DNA of 39,318 nucleotides from Bacteroidota bacterium (GCA_013286425.1 JABDFS010000023.1:1-39318), one strand, 5' to 3'; positions 16,978-24,683 are shown, numbered from the stretch's first letter. Notes: generated by a model from the letters alone, not told the origin. A program made the numbers and translations.

Positions 16978-18162
16978 TTATTCTGCTTTCAACAACATTT
17001 CTGTTGTAACATCCTGCCAGCCGGTGCAACCTGCAAGGCCAAGCGTAAGCTCAATATCAGCCAGTAAATTGCCTATAATTTGTTTTACCCCTTCTTCACC
17101 CGCGAGCGCAAGTGCATAAACATAAGGCCGGGCAACCAATACAGCTTTCGCACCTAATGCCATTGCTTTAAATACATCGGCTCCGCGACGAATGCCGCTG
17201 TCAAATAAAATGGTTGTTTTATCGCCGACAGCGCCTGCAATTGTATTCAACATATCCAAAGCTCCAACTGCACCGTCTAATTGCCTGCCGCCATGATTGG
17301 AAACAATAATGCCGTCAGCACCATGATCAATTGCTTTTTTTGCATCAACAGGATGTTGTATGCCTTTTAAAATAACAGGCAGTTTTGTACAGTTGCGGAT
17401 TATCTCAACATCTTTCCATGTTGATGAAGCATTGGAAAAACAATAGGCAAACTCCATCATCATTTTCATTTTGTCTTCTGTATTTCCAACCGCTGCCATG
17501 AACGCCGGATCGGAAATATAATTCGCCAATCCTTCGCCCACCAAGAAAGGCAGGTAAGCATTTTGTATATCTCTTTCCCGCCAGGCGAATATTCTTGTAT
17601 CCAGTGTAACCACAATTGCGCTGTAACCAGCTTTTTCTGCGCGTTGAATAATGCTGCGTGTAAAATCATTATTGCTTCCCCAATACAATTGAAACCAGTG
17701 TGAATGATCGCCATGTGTTGCTGCGATCTCTTCAATGGTTTTAGATGAAACGGTACTTACAACCTGTGGTACATTCATTGCTTTGGCTGCACGCGCAACT
17801 GCAACTTCCGCTTCAGGATGTGCAATAGATAAAACACCAACAGGGCCAAGTAAAACAGGAGAGGGCAATTTTTTCCCAAACAATTCAATTTCCATGCTGC
17901 GCTTTGATACATCACCCAGCATGCGTGGTACAATCTGCCATTTGTTAAATGCGGCTATATTGTTGTGCGTTGTTGTTTCTGCACCGGCACTGCCTGCTAC
18001 ATAAGCGAAAACTTCAGGCTTCATTACTTCACGCGCTTTTTGCTCTAATGCTTCATACGATACAGGCAGTTGAGGTTTTATGCCCTGCATGCCTGCAAAA
18101 TAGATCTGCAACTGGCGTTGCATTCCCTGTGATAAGTTTGTTGAAGTAACCGGTGCGTTCAT
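16978..18162 (-). CDS. FMN-dependent alpha-hydroxy-acid oxidising enzyme, lactate 2-monooxygenase-like
   Basis: A 394-residue TIM-barrel flavoprotein. Residues near the start (PEVFAYVAGSAGAETTTHNN) and PVLLGPVGVLSIAHPEAEVA are typical of the lactate monooxygenase branch, as is HWFQLYWGSNNDFT. The catalytic His is His290 in SNHGGRQLDG, and the FMN phosphate loop is FDSGIRRGADVFKAMALGA. It oxidises an L-2-hydroxy acid such as lactate, using oxygen, to pyruvate with peroxide or to acetate and carbon dioxide. A lactate oxidase reaction cannot be excluded. It is the second gene of a unit with the regulator 12 bases upstream, which suggests regulation by that protein. Confidence 0.9.
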   Translation of the reverse strand: MNAPVTSTNLSQGMQRQLQIYFAGMQGIKPQLPVSYEALEQKAREVMKPEVFAYVAGSAGAETTTHNNIAAFNKWQIVPRMLGDVSKRSMEIELFGKKLPSPVLLGPVGVLSIAHPEAEVAVARAAKAMNVPQVVSTVSSKTIEEIAATHGDHSHWFQLYWGSNNDFTRSIIQRAEKAGYSAIVVTLDTRIFAWRERDIQNAYLPFLVGEGLANYISDPAFMAAVGNTEDKMKMMMEFAYCFSNASSTWKDVEIIRNCTKLPVILKGIQHPVDAKKAIDHGADGIIVSNHGGRQLDGAVGALDMLNTIAGAVGDKTTILFDSGIRRGADVFKAMALGAKAVLVARPYVYALALAGEEGVKQIIGNLLADIELTLGLAGCTGWQDVTTEMLLKAE

Positions 18163-18174
18163 AGTATGTAGGTT

Positions 18175-19176
18175 TTATCGTTGTATCAATTTCCTTCTTT
18201 CATGTATACGTTGCCTCAGGTTATTAAAAAACATCTGCCTGTCTCTTTCACTTATTTCACTGATGAGCGTAGATTTTTTCAGCAGTATTTTTAAAGTTTC
18301 AAATGTATAATCCGTAAATGCGTTATTGTTCGTCATCATGTAGTTGATAACATTATGGTTGATGAAAACCATGCGTTTCCCGTTTACTTGTGCCATGATA
18401 GTATTATCGCCCAGGAAAAATTCATTGATGTAAACGTTGTACTTTACTTTCTCTGTTTTGCCAGGTTTATTATAAGGAAATTTATATCCGTATTCTACCT
18501 GCAGTTCTATGTGATCAACTAATTTTTCAAGGCATTGATATACTGTTTCAATATCCTGCTGTGATTTAAATACATGCGATTCCCGATAATAATCTATCTG
18601 CCTGATGGTTGTATTAATGCAATCAAGATTCCATATTTCTGTTGAAGGGATCTGGAGGTAAAGATCAGATATTCTTTTGCCTGTATTGTTGAAAATATCG
18701 ATGAAGTCGTTTATTAAAAACTGGCCTTTATTGAATTGCTGGTAATTAAGATCATAACGGCTCCAGAAATAACATTTAAAAGTTGCCAGTTCAGGAAACA
18801 TAAAGTGATGAAATATCGGGATGTCTTTATTAAAATAGAACATCTGTTTTTCATCAGCATCAACAAAATATTCCAGTTGGCTTGCAATACCCTGTAAATA
18901 ACTTTCAAAATCAAAACTATTCCTGTCAATATTATGTCCCCAAAATACTACGCCATCATTTTGTAAGTGCAGAAAACTATCCAGCGATATTTTAAAATGT
19001 GCAGCAAGAACCTGTATCTCATCAAAGGATAAATGTTTCTCTGCTCTTATACGCCGGTAGGCGCTGTCGTTGCTGATGTTTAATTGTTCAGCAACAATAT
19101 CAACCAATGCAATATGCGAAGGCAACTGGTCTTTTATCTTTTTAAAGAAAGCTGTTTGAAGTTCTATAGCATTCAT
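18175..19176 (-). CDS. Helix-turn-helix regulator with unknown C-terminal domain
   Basis: A 333-residue protein whose N-terminus (about residues 20-66: ALVDIVAEQLNISNDSAYRR, then SFDEIQVLAAHFKISLDSFL) looks like a XRE/BetR-type helix-turn-helix. The remaining roughly 260 residues are rich in aromatic residues and unrecognised; they could sense a ligand. There are no membrane segments or response-regulator residues. The stop is 12 bases before the flavoenzyme start, so the two genes form an operon. A promoter-like site and an inverted repeat lie just upstream (19200-19237), suggesting autoregulation. Confidence 0.78.
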   Translation of the reverse strand: MNAIELQTAFFKKIKDQLPSHIALVDIVAEQLNISNDSAYRRIRAEKHLSFDEIQVLAAHFKISLDSFLHLQNDGVVFWGHNIDRNSFDFESYLQGIASQLEYFVDADEKQMFYFNKDIPIFHHFMFPELATFKCYFWSRYDLNYQQFNKGQFLINDFIDIFNNTGKRISDLYLQIPSTEIWNLDCINTTIRQIDYYRESHVFKSQQDIETVYQCLEKLVDHIELQVEYGYKFPYNKPGKTEKVKYNVYINEFFLGDNTIMAQVNGKRMVFINHNVINYMMTNNNAFTDYTFETLKILLKKSTLISEISERDRQMFFNNLRQRIHERRKLIQR

Positions 19177-19199
19177 AGGCAGAAAATGGTTAATTAAAT

Positions 19200-19237
19200 A
19201 TAAGCATTAATGTGCTCATATGCTTATTTCAAACATA
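19200..19237 (-). promoter_or_regulatory. Candidate promoter and operator of the regulator-flavoenzyme operon
   Basis: On the minus strand, TATGTTTG (19237-19230) matches the Bacteroidota -7 consensus TAnnTTTG; a TTG lies 23 bases upstream, at the long end of accepted spacing. Immediately downstream, ATAAGCAT (19200-19207) and ATGCTTAT (19220-19227) form a perfect 8-base inverted repeat with a 12-base spacer, over the expected transcription start. The start codon is at 19176. Confidence 0.5.
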
Positions 19238-19463
19238 TATGTAAAGAGGATCGTTAAAAACAATTCAAACTGCCACCAAAAGAAAAACCAATATTTTACT
19301 AACCTGATAAATGATTTTTACTAAAAAAGCAACACGCTTTGTTGCGTTTGGCAAAAAATGCAAAACATACCTGCAACAATGGCGTACATCAATTTGATCC
19401 GGGTATCCGGTGTATTCAACTTTATGCATGTTAAAATATTCAGTGTAACTAAAAATATTTACC

Positions 19464-20474
19464 ATGCAAAAAGTACAACGTCTTGATAGCTTAGACCTGC
19501 TTAGAGGAATCGCTGCCTTAATGGTTTGCACTTGTCATTTCGGTGGTGAATTATCATCAAGAAATTCTTATGCTTCTATTTTAAATGCATTTCATGACTA
19601 CGGAAAGTTTGGTGTGCAAATGTTCTTTGTAATATCCGGGTTTGTGATTCCATTGAGCCTATATAATGGAAAATTTACAATTTCTAATTATTTTACTTTT
19701 ATTCAAAAGAGAATTGCCAGGTTACATATTCCTTACCTGGTTGCTTTGTTGGGGTCACTTATTATGATGAGTATTTCTCCTATTTTGAGACATACACCTT
19801 ATCCTGAAAATGTGTTCACAATTTTCCAAAGTTTATTTTACGGGCATATACCTAATAATAATCCGGTCTTCTGGACTTTGCTTATAGAGTGGCAATATTA
19901 TTTTTTCATAGGCATTTTTTATTGTCTGCTTGTAAAGTACCCTAAGTTTTCTGTTGGAATTGTAATTCCTGTATTAATATTAATTAGCCGGATAGGTTGG
20001 ATATCTTCTGTTCATTTCTTTTCTTTTATTACTTTTTTTCTGATCGGTAATGTTGGGTTCCTCATATATACTAAACATGGAAATGTTTTATTAAACAGAT
20101 TAATACTTGCCGGTTTGATTATTTTTTCTTTTTGCTCTTATGAAATAGCACCGGCTCTTGTTTCCATTCTTACTATTTTGTGCATACTTTTCTATAAAAA
20201 AGCTACTCCAAAGCCTTTGCTATTTCCAGGTAAAATATCTTACGCTATTTATCTTATCCATTGGCCTATCGGAATTAAATTTTTGAGGTTACCCTATCCG
20301 ATACTTCAGCAACACTCTGTATGGATAATGTTAGTGTTTACTTTATTAATGATAATATTTTTATCCTGGTATTTTAATAAATGGATAGAAATGCCTGCAG
20401 AAAAGTTAGCAGGTAAGTTTAAGTATCAGCAAAAACAAAAGACGTTACCTGTAAGATTACCTCAATTGGCATAG
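19464..20474 (+). CDS. Acyltransferase 3 family membrane protein
   Basis: A 336-residue membrane protein with about ten hydrophobic segments. Motifs of the acyltransferase-3 (OatA/NodX-like) family: LDLLRGIAALMVCTCHFGGE with Arg14 and His25, then GKFGVQMFFVISGFVIP, and RIARLHIPYL. It should move an acyl group across the membrane onto a carbohydrate or other surface polymer. No periplasmic SGNH domain is attached. It is divergent from the regulator at 19176 and is likely monocistronic. Confidence 0.9.
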   Translation: MQKVQRLDSLDLLRGIAALMVCTCHFGGELSSRNSYASILNAFHDYGKFGVQMFFVISGFVIPLSLYNGKFTISNYFTFIQKRIARLHIPYLVALLGSLIMMSISPILRHTPYPENVFTIFQSLFYGHIPNNNPVFWTLLIEWQYYFFIGIFYCLLVKYPKFSVGIVIPVLILISRIGWISSVHFFSFITFFLIGNVGFLIYTKHGNVLLNRLILAGLIIFSFCSYEIAPALVSILTILCILFYKKATPKPLLFPGKISYAIYLIHWPIGIKFLRLPYPILQQHSVWIMLVFTLLMIIFLSWYFNKWIEMPAEKLAGKFKYQQKQKTLPVRLPQLA

Positions 20475-20539
20475 GGTTTATTCATTCTTTAGTTCGGCAT
20501 ATTAATAAGCAATCAGGTTGAATTAAAAGAATTATAATA

Positions 20540-20767
20540 TTAATCAATATTCTGCTCACCAGGATACAAGCCTGCGTTTTTAAATCCATTAATCATATTT
20601 AATAAAGAATGATTAATGGATTTATGTTTTAAGACAACAGATAGCTTATTCGCATTTATATCAAGGCCATCTGCTTTCATATGCTTTGCAAAAAATGCAA
20701 CTATTGCCGATAGGCTCTTATCGCTTTTGCAAAATTTGCAAAATACAAGTAACAGTTTAGATAACAT
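20540..20767 (-). CDS. Small hypothetical protein or gene remnant
   Basis: About 75 residues. The middle (SLSAIVAFFAKHMKADGLDI, then NANKLSVVLKHKSINHSLLN) has the composition of a helical globular fragment and does not look like antisense noise. The start is weak and no promoter is visible. A 16-base inverted repeat lies inside the frame. It may be the remaining C-terminal end of a larger gene, or chance. No family was recognised. Confidence 0.3.
   Translation of the reverse strand: MLSKLLLVFCKFCKSDKSLSAIVAFFAKHMKADGLDINANKLSVVLKHKSINHSLLNMINGFKNAGLYPGEQNID
20581..20624. repeat. Perfect 16-base inverted repeat
   Basis: TAAATCCATTAATCAT (20581-20596) and ATGATTAATGGATTTA (20609-20624) are exact complements around a 12-base AT-rich spacer. 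No T-tract follows. It lies 107 bases after the acyltransferase stop and within a possible small frame on the minus strand. Confidence 0.8.
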
Positions 20768-20883
20768 CAATTAGGAATGGGCATTATGCAGGCTGAGCTT
20801 TGTGTTGTAATAATCAGCATACAAAAACAATCAAAATCTGATTATACAATAACCAATTTCTTAACAATAAAAATTTATCAATC

Positions 20884-21072
20884 ATGAAAAAGACAATCTT
20901 CACTGTTATCACAGTAGCCACAGTTACCATTTTCACTGCTTGTTCAAAAAATGTTGAACAACCTTCAGGCAAAGCAAATTCAATACACACAGGGAATACA
21001 TCTAATGTAACTAAAAAGGGCGGTATTATATGGGGTGATAGCGCTACAACAAAAACCACCACGCACCCTTAA
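20884..21072 (+). CDS. Small predicted lipoprotein
   Basis: A 62-residue protein: a short basic N-terminus (MKKTIFTVITVATVTIFTAC) ends in a lipobox-like FTAC, so Cys20 would be lipidated. The mature part is about 42 residues, Thr/Ser/Gly/Lys-rich, with no recognised domain. The typical signal and start codon support it as real. It lies 79 bases upstream of the LytTR regulator gene in the same direction, so the two may be co-transcribed. Confidence 0.65.
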   Translation: MKKTIFTVITVATVTIFTACSKNVEQPSGKANSIHTGNTSNVTKKGGIIWGDSATTKTTTHP

Positions 21073-21151
21073 GAATACTTTCTTCAGGTTCTGCTTTGCT
21101 GCAGAAGCAAGGCAGAACTTTTTAAATGCTTCAAACTATAAAACCTGTATT

Positions 21152-21826
21152 ATGAAAACCTATGTTACCAAATATGGCCTTGTTGAAAAAGAACTTAACT
21201 CTAACGTTTTAGTGCTATTCATCGAACTGAAAATGATAAATGCGCCCATCAGTGATAACAGCCTGAACTGCACAGATTCACTGAATACAGACCTTACAAA
21301 GTATTTCAATAATGCTGAAATGATAACTGATGGTAATACAATGCAGGAGGGCGTTGCAGCAATTGAAACAGCATTTAATTTTCAAAGCTTATTCCATAAC
21401 CATGCGCAATCCGTACAACAACAAAAAATTGCTTTCGCGCAAAGAGAGGGTTATGAATTTATAGCTGCGGAAAATATTTTGTATTGCAATGCCGAAGGTG
21501 CATATACAAAAGTTCATCTTACGGGTAACAAAAGATTCCTTGTTTCAAGATCATTATGTGATGTTGAGGTAATGTTGCCCGATAATACGTTTCAACGCAT
21601 ACACCACTCCACTATCGTGAACCTGCAGCATATAACAAATTTTATTCGCTCAGACGGCGGATATGTAATAATAAACAGCGGGGAAAAATTAATGGTTTCC
21701 AAAGCAAGAAAAGACGACCTGCTTATCAAACTCGGCCTGAAAAAGATTAAATATGGCCTGTTCGTGAAATTACTTTATAGAGTTAAGTTATGTTCCCGGG
21801 TAGTGCCTAAGGTTGAACCACAGTAG
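21152..21826 (+). CDS. LytTR-domain DNA-binding regulator
   Basis: A 224-residue protein from ATG 21152; the frame is open further upstream, but there it overlaps the lipoprotein gene and lacks family character. Residues about 93-195 are a LytTR domain: IAAENILYCNAEGAYTKVHL, RFLVSRSLCDVEVML, FQRIHHSTIVNLQHITNF, GGYVIINSGEKLMVSKARKD. LytTR proteins bind direct repeats upstream of their targets. No response-regulator receiver domain precedes it; residues 1-90 are unrecognised. The last residues (RVVPKVEPQ) are encoded by the left arm of an intergenic palindrome, so the normal C-terminus may have been replaced by the repeat. Confidence 0.85.
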   Translation: MKTYVTKYGLVEKELNSNVLVLFIELKMINAPISDNSLNCTDSLNTDLTKYFNNAEMITDGNTMQEGVAAIETAFNFQSLFHNHAQSVQQQKIAFAQREGYEFIAAENILYCNAEGAYTKVHLTGNKRFLVSRSLCDVEVMLPDNTFQRIHHSTIVNLQHITNFIRSDGGYVIINSGEKLMVSKARKDDLLIKLGLKKIKYGLFVKLLYRVKLCSRVVPKVEPQ

Positions 21827-21902
21827 TACATCGAACACAATAGAAAACCCATAGATACCTTGTGTTTAACCCTATGTTTTTACTACGACTTATGTGGTTC
21901 CA
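21811..21902. repeat. Palindromic repeat family C at the 3' end of the LytTR gene
   Basis: GAACCACA (21815-21822) pairs with TGTGGTTC (21893-21900), and words such as CCCATAG, CCCTATG and CTATG fill the middle. The stop codon (21824-21826) lies inside. Related words, including TATGTGGTTCAATG, occur at 16826-16945. Confidence 0.5.
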
Positions 21903-22239
21903 ATTTTCATATTGTGCTCTTCGCTTCTCAGGCGTACCTACAACGTACTTTATTCAGCATTTATTCGATATAACTTCGATGTTTCTTCGATATAACTTCG
22001 ATATAACTTCGATCAATTGAATCGAAGAAACATCGAAATTATATCGTATTATTATCGTAGAAAATATGAACCTGGTATAGCTCAGATAACTATCTGTATA
22101 CAACAAACCCCCTGTTTTCGATGGCAAAAACGGTGGTTGCAGTAACGAAGTTTGCTATGAGTGAAGGAAAATTTGTTAGTTTTAAATGAAAAATGATCAG
22201 GTATAATAACTTCCTTGTCTTGTTTTTATCAGTCTTTAT
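21827..22239. other. 413-base intergenic region with repeat families A and C
   Basis: Apart from the repeats at 21811-21902 and 21961-22080, the only coding signal is a 22-codon frame opening at 22193, which may be the missing start of the next gene. A promoter was not recognised. Confidence 0.5.
21961..22080. repeat. Palindromic intergenic repeat, family A, copy 2
   Basis: Three direct copies of TTCGATATAACTTCGAT-type sequence (21964-22013) are followed by ATCGAAGAAACATCGAAATT and ACCTGGTAT. It shares the core and the downstream flank with 590-676, but has an expanded left arm. Confidence 0.7.
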
Positions 22240-22521
22240 ATGCATAGCATTTTTTCGATAGTGCTGCATGTGCAGGGATATTCCGATCATGATCCTTTTG
22301 AAATACTTAAAAACATATTCAGTATTCCGGTGATCATTAGTTTTAGCGTGCTTGTTTTAAGCAACTTAGCCAACCGTATAATGGGCATTGTGGCTGTCGC
22401 AAAAAACAATACAGTGTCTGACGGAGAAAAAACCCTTTGGATAGTTGGCTTTGTCTTGCTGAGTTTTATTACATCAATTGTTTTTTTAATTATGGCAAAG
22501 GGTAAAGGTTTTGCTGAATAG
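22240..22521 (+). CDS. Small membrane protein, possibly missing its N-terminus through a frameshift
   Basis: A 93-residue protein from ATG 22240 with two clear membrane segments (about 28-48 IPVIISFSVLVLSNLANR and 68-88 WIVGFVLLSFITSIVFLIMA) and the motif VAVAKNNTVSDGEKTLW between them. The family is unknown; it resembles small PLDc_N-like membrane proteins. A second start at 22193 gives MIRYNNFLVLFLSVFICIAF and then a stop; inserting one T in the T6 run at 22250-22255 would fuse it to SIVLHVQGYSD, adding an extra membrane segment. Either the gene starts at 22240, or it is frameshifted. Confidence 0.6.
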   Translation: MHSIFSIVLHVQGYSDHDPFEILKNIFSIPVIISFSVLVLSNLANRIMGIVAVAKNNTVSDGEKTLWIVGFVLLSFITSIVFLIMAKGKGFAE

Positions 22522-22953
22522 GTTTATACCTTTCTTCACCATAATGTCACTTTCCTTTCCTGTAATGTCTGGTCGAATAGTATGGTGGGCGGCCACCGGT
22601 ATTGCGGCTTGACAGCATAAGATTTACTAACCACTACCAGGGAATTTACCAATCATTTCATTCGCCGCGGCGGATTTAAAAGCCTGAAGGGCTGACAGGA
22701 TTATAGATTAAAAGATGTGCTATCTGAATAACCGGAGAAGCGGTGATATATTTTATAAGCTTAGCCTTACGCCTATACGCCATAGGCGATATCCCTGCTG
22801 CCGCTCAAACACGAGGCTAAGAAACATTCACAGGAAAAAAGCTTTACATATTATTTTACTTTCCTGAATTTTAAAGGCTATACATTTACGGCGAAGTCGA
22901 AAAGCACTCTTTCAGGCTTTCGGTCTTACCGACTTTCGTACTAAAAACATAAT
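22522..22953. other. 432-base intergenic region, structured but without a gene
   Basis: Outer arms CTTAGCCT (22760-22767) and AGGCTAAG (22814-22821) enclose an inner hairpin CGCCTAT (22770-22776) / ATAGGCG (22782-22788). A GAAAG/CTTTC-rich stretch at 22890-22945 precedes pepP. No tRNA-like fold or known RNA was recognised. Confidence 0.5.
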
Positions 22954-24249
22954 ATGAAGCATTTACCATTGAATCCGCAATTGTTTGTTGAAAACCGCAA
23001 ACGGTTTATAAAAGAAATGAAGCCAAACAGCATTGCCATTTTTAACAGCAATGATGAAGTGCCGAGTAATGCCGATGCGTTATACCGGTTTCAACAGAAC
23101 ACAAGCCTGTACTGGTTTTGCGGCATTGAACAGGAAGATGCAATGGTGATTTTATTCCCGGATAATCCAGATGAAAAGTATAGAGAAGTTTTAGTGTTGG
23201 TAAGGCCTGTTGAACTAAAAGAAAAATGGGATGGCAGAAGACTCCGTGCGAACGAAGCAACAGCATTGAACGGCATTAAGACGATTGTTTGGTTGGATAG
23301 CCTGGATGCATTGCTGCAGAAATGGGTGCATGCTGCAGATACAATTTATCTCAACACAAATGAACACGACCGCAAATCAACCGGGTATTATGCAACGCGT
23401 GATTATCGCTTTGTGCAGGAAATGAAAGAGCGTTACCCTTTGCACAATTATGAACGTGCTGCAAAAATTTTATTGGCGTTGCGCGCTATTAAAACAAAGT
23501 ATGAAGTTGAAGTAATTTCAACCGCAATTGATATTACCGATAAAACTTTCCGGCGTTTACTTCAGTTCATAAAACCAGGTGTAATGGAATATGAAATTGA
23601 AGCAGAGATCATGCATGAGTTTTTACGCAACCGTGCAAAGGGCGAAGCATATGGAAGTATTATTGCAAGTGGTGATCGTGCAAGAACATTACATTATATT
23701 TTCAATAATGAAGAAACAAAAGATGGTGAATTAATATTGATGGATTTTGGCGCCGGATATGGTGGTTATGCTGCAGATCTGACGCGCACAATTCCGGTGA
23801 ATGGAAAATTCACTAAGCGACAAAAAGAAGTATACAATGCATGTTTGCATTTGCATAATTATGCAAAGGGATTATTAAAACCCGGCGTTACGCTTACAGA
23901 TTATCATGAGAAAGTTGGTGATGAAGCAACAAAGTTTTTTATAAAGATCGGGTTGCTTACAAAAGAAGATGTAAAGAATGAAGACAAAGAAAACCGTGCG
24001 TACAGAAAATATTTGTATCATGGCATTTCGCATCATTTGGGTTTGGATGTGCATGACCTTGGCCCTTTTACAGAGCCATTAAAAGAAGGCATGGTGTTAA
24101 CAGTTGAGCCGGGTATTTATATTGAACAGGAACAAATGGGTATTCGCATTGAGAATAATGTCTGGCTTACCAAAAAAGGTAATGTTGACCTGATGAAAAA
24201 CATTCCAATTGAAGCAGATGATATTGAGAAGTTAATGAAAAGACCATAG
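22954..24249 (+). CDS. pepP: Xaa-Pro aminopeptidase (aminopeptidase P), M24B
   Basis: A 431-residue cytosolic dimetal peptidase that removes an N-terminal residue preceding proline. The N-terminal creatinase-like domain is followed by the pita-bread domain with all five ligands: Asp264 and Asp275 in MDFGAGYGGYAADLTR, His360 in HGISHHLGLDVHD, Glu385 in TVEPGIYI, and Glu400 in GIRIENN. The length matches E. coli PepP. The last residues and stop (MKRP-stop, with TAG at 24247-24249) lie inside the left arm of the inverted repeat that flanks the next gene. Confidence 0.96.
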   Translation: MKHLPLNPQLFVENRKRFIKEMKPNSIAIFNSNDEVPSNADALYRFQQNTSLYWFCGIEQEDAMVILFPDNPDEKYREVLVLVRPVELKEKWDGRRLRANEATALNGIKTIVWLDSLDALLQKWVHAADTIYLNTNEHDRKSTGYYATRDYRFVQEMKERYPLHNYERAAKILLALRAIKTKYEVEVISTAIDITDKTFRRLLQFIKPGVMEYEIEAEIMHEFLRNRAKGEAYGSIIASGDRARTLHYIFNNEETKDGELILMDFGAGYGGYAADLTRTIPVNGKFTKRQKEVYNACLHLHNYAKGLLKPGVTLTDYHEKVGDEATKFFIKIGLLTKEDVKNEDKENRAYRKYLYHGISHHLGLDVHDLGPFTEPLKEGMVLTVEPGIYIEQEQMGIRIENNVWLTKKGNVDLMKNIPIEADDIEKLMKRP

Positions 24250-24273
24250 TCAATAGTCCATTGACCATAGCAA
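24241..24273. repeat. Left inverted repeat flanking the four-helix-bundle gene
   Basis: AGACCATAGTCAATAG, then TCCATTGACCATAGCA. Its complement recurs at 24647-24671 with five bases fewer. It includes the pepP stop codon. Confidence 0.75.
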
Positions 24274-24289
24274 ATTATATAATTAATAA

Positions 24290-24646
24290 ATGGCGTTTAA
24301 GTTTGAGAATTTAAAAATCTGGCAGCTCTCATTAGATTTAGCTGATGATGTTGACAAACTTGCTCAAGCTTTTCCTAAACATGAACTATATGCGCTTTCA
24401 AGCCAGATTAAAAGAGCCGCAGATTCGGTATCTCTAAATATTGTTGAGGGTTCAACAGGATTATCTAATGCTGAATTCAAACGATTTTTACAAATTGCAA
24501 ATCGTTCTGCACCTGAAGTTGTTGGTTGTCTTTTTTTAGCTAAAAGAAGAAGTTATATTGCCGACGAAAAATTCCAGATTTTTTATACTCAAATTGAAAC
24601 CTTAGTTAGAATGATACAGGCATTAATAAATTCGCTTCGCGATTAA
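24290..24646 (+). CDS. Four-helix-bundle protein, 23S rRNA intervening-sequence (S23) family
   Basis: A 118-residue, all-helical protein of the TIGR02436 family. Conserved pattern: FENLKIWQLSLDLADDVDKL, FPKHELYALSSQIKRAADSV, then SLNIVEGSTG and EFKRFLQIANRSAPEV. Function is unknown; the family is named for genes inside 23S rRNA intervening sequences and is related to the Avd accessory fold of diversity-generating retroelements, but no reverse transcriptase is nearby. It is flanked by inverted repeats (24241-24273 and 24647-24671) and separates pepP from pssA, which suggests that it moved in as a small unit. Confidence 0.92.
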   Translation: MAFKFENLKIWQLSLDLADDVDKLAQAFPKHELYALSSQIKRAADSVSLNIVEGSTGLSNAEFKRFLQIANRSAPEVVGCLFLAKRRSYIADEKFQIFYTQIETLVRMIQALINSLRD

Positions 24647-24671
24647 TGCTATGGTCTATTGACTTTGGTCT
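24647..24671. repeat. Right inverted repeat flanking the four-helix-bundle gene
   Basis: TGCTATGGTCTATTGACTTT, then GGTCT, beginning one base after the stop. The reverse complement aligns with 24241-24273 (AGACCA.AGTCAATAG and ACCATAGCA). pssA starts 13 bases later. Confidence 0.75.
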
Positions 24672-24683
24672 ATCGACTTCTAC

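Larger units (their letters stand above)
20475..20883. other. 409-base region with a doubtful small ORF and a strong inverted repeat
   Basis: A possible gene at 20540-20767 (minus) and a perfect 16-base inverted repeat at 20581-20624 lie here. TTTGCAAAATTTGCAAA-type repetition at about 20728-20745 gives the DNA a low-complexity look. Nothing else was recognised. Confidence 0.4.

Noticed and set aside
19265-19531. Minus-strand frame of 88 codons between the regulator and acyltransferase genes
   Set aside because: It overlaps the start of the acyltransferase, has no recognisable pattern, and would be antisense to its conserved first motif.
22522-22953. tRNA or known small RNA
   Set aside because: No cloverleaf, T-loop or CCA-like end was found in the hairpin-bearing region.
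24290-24646. Avd-like accessory gene of a diversity-generating retroelement
   Set aside because: The four-helix-bundle fold is shared, but no reverse transcriptase, template repeat or variable repeat is in the window.
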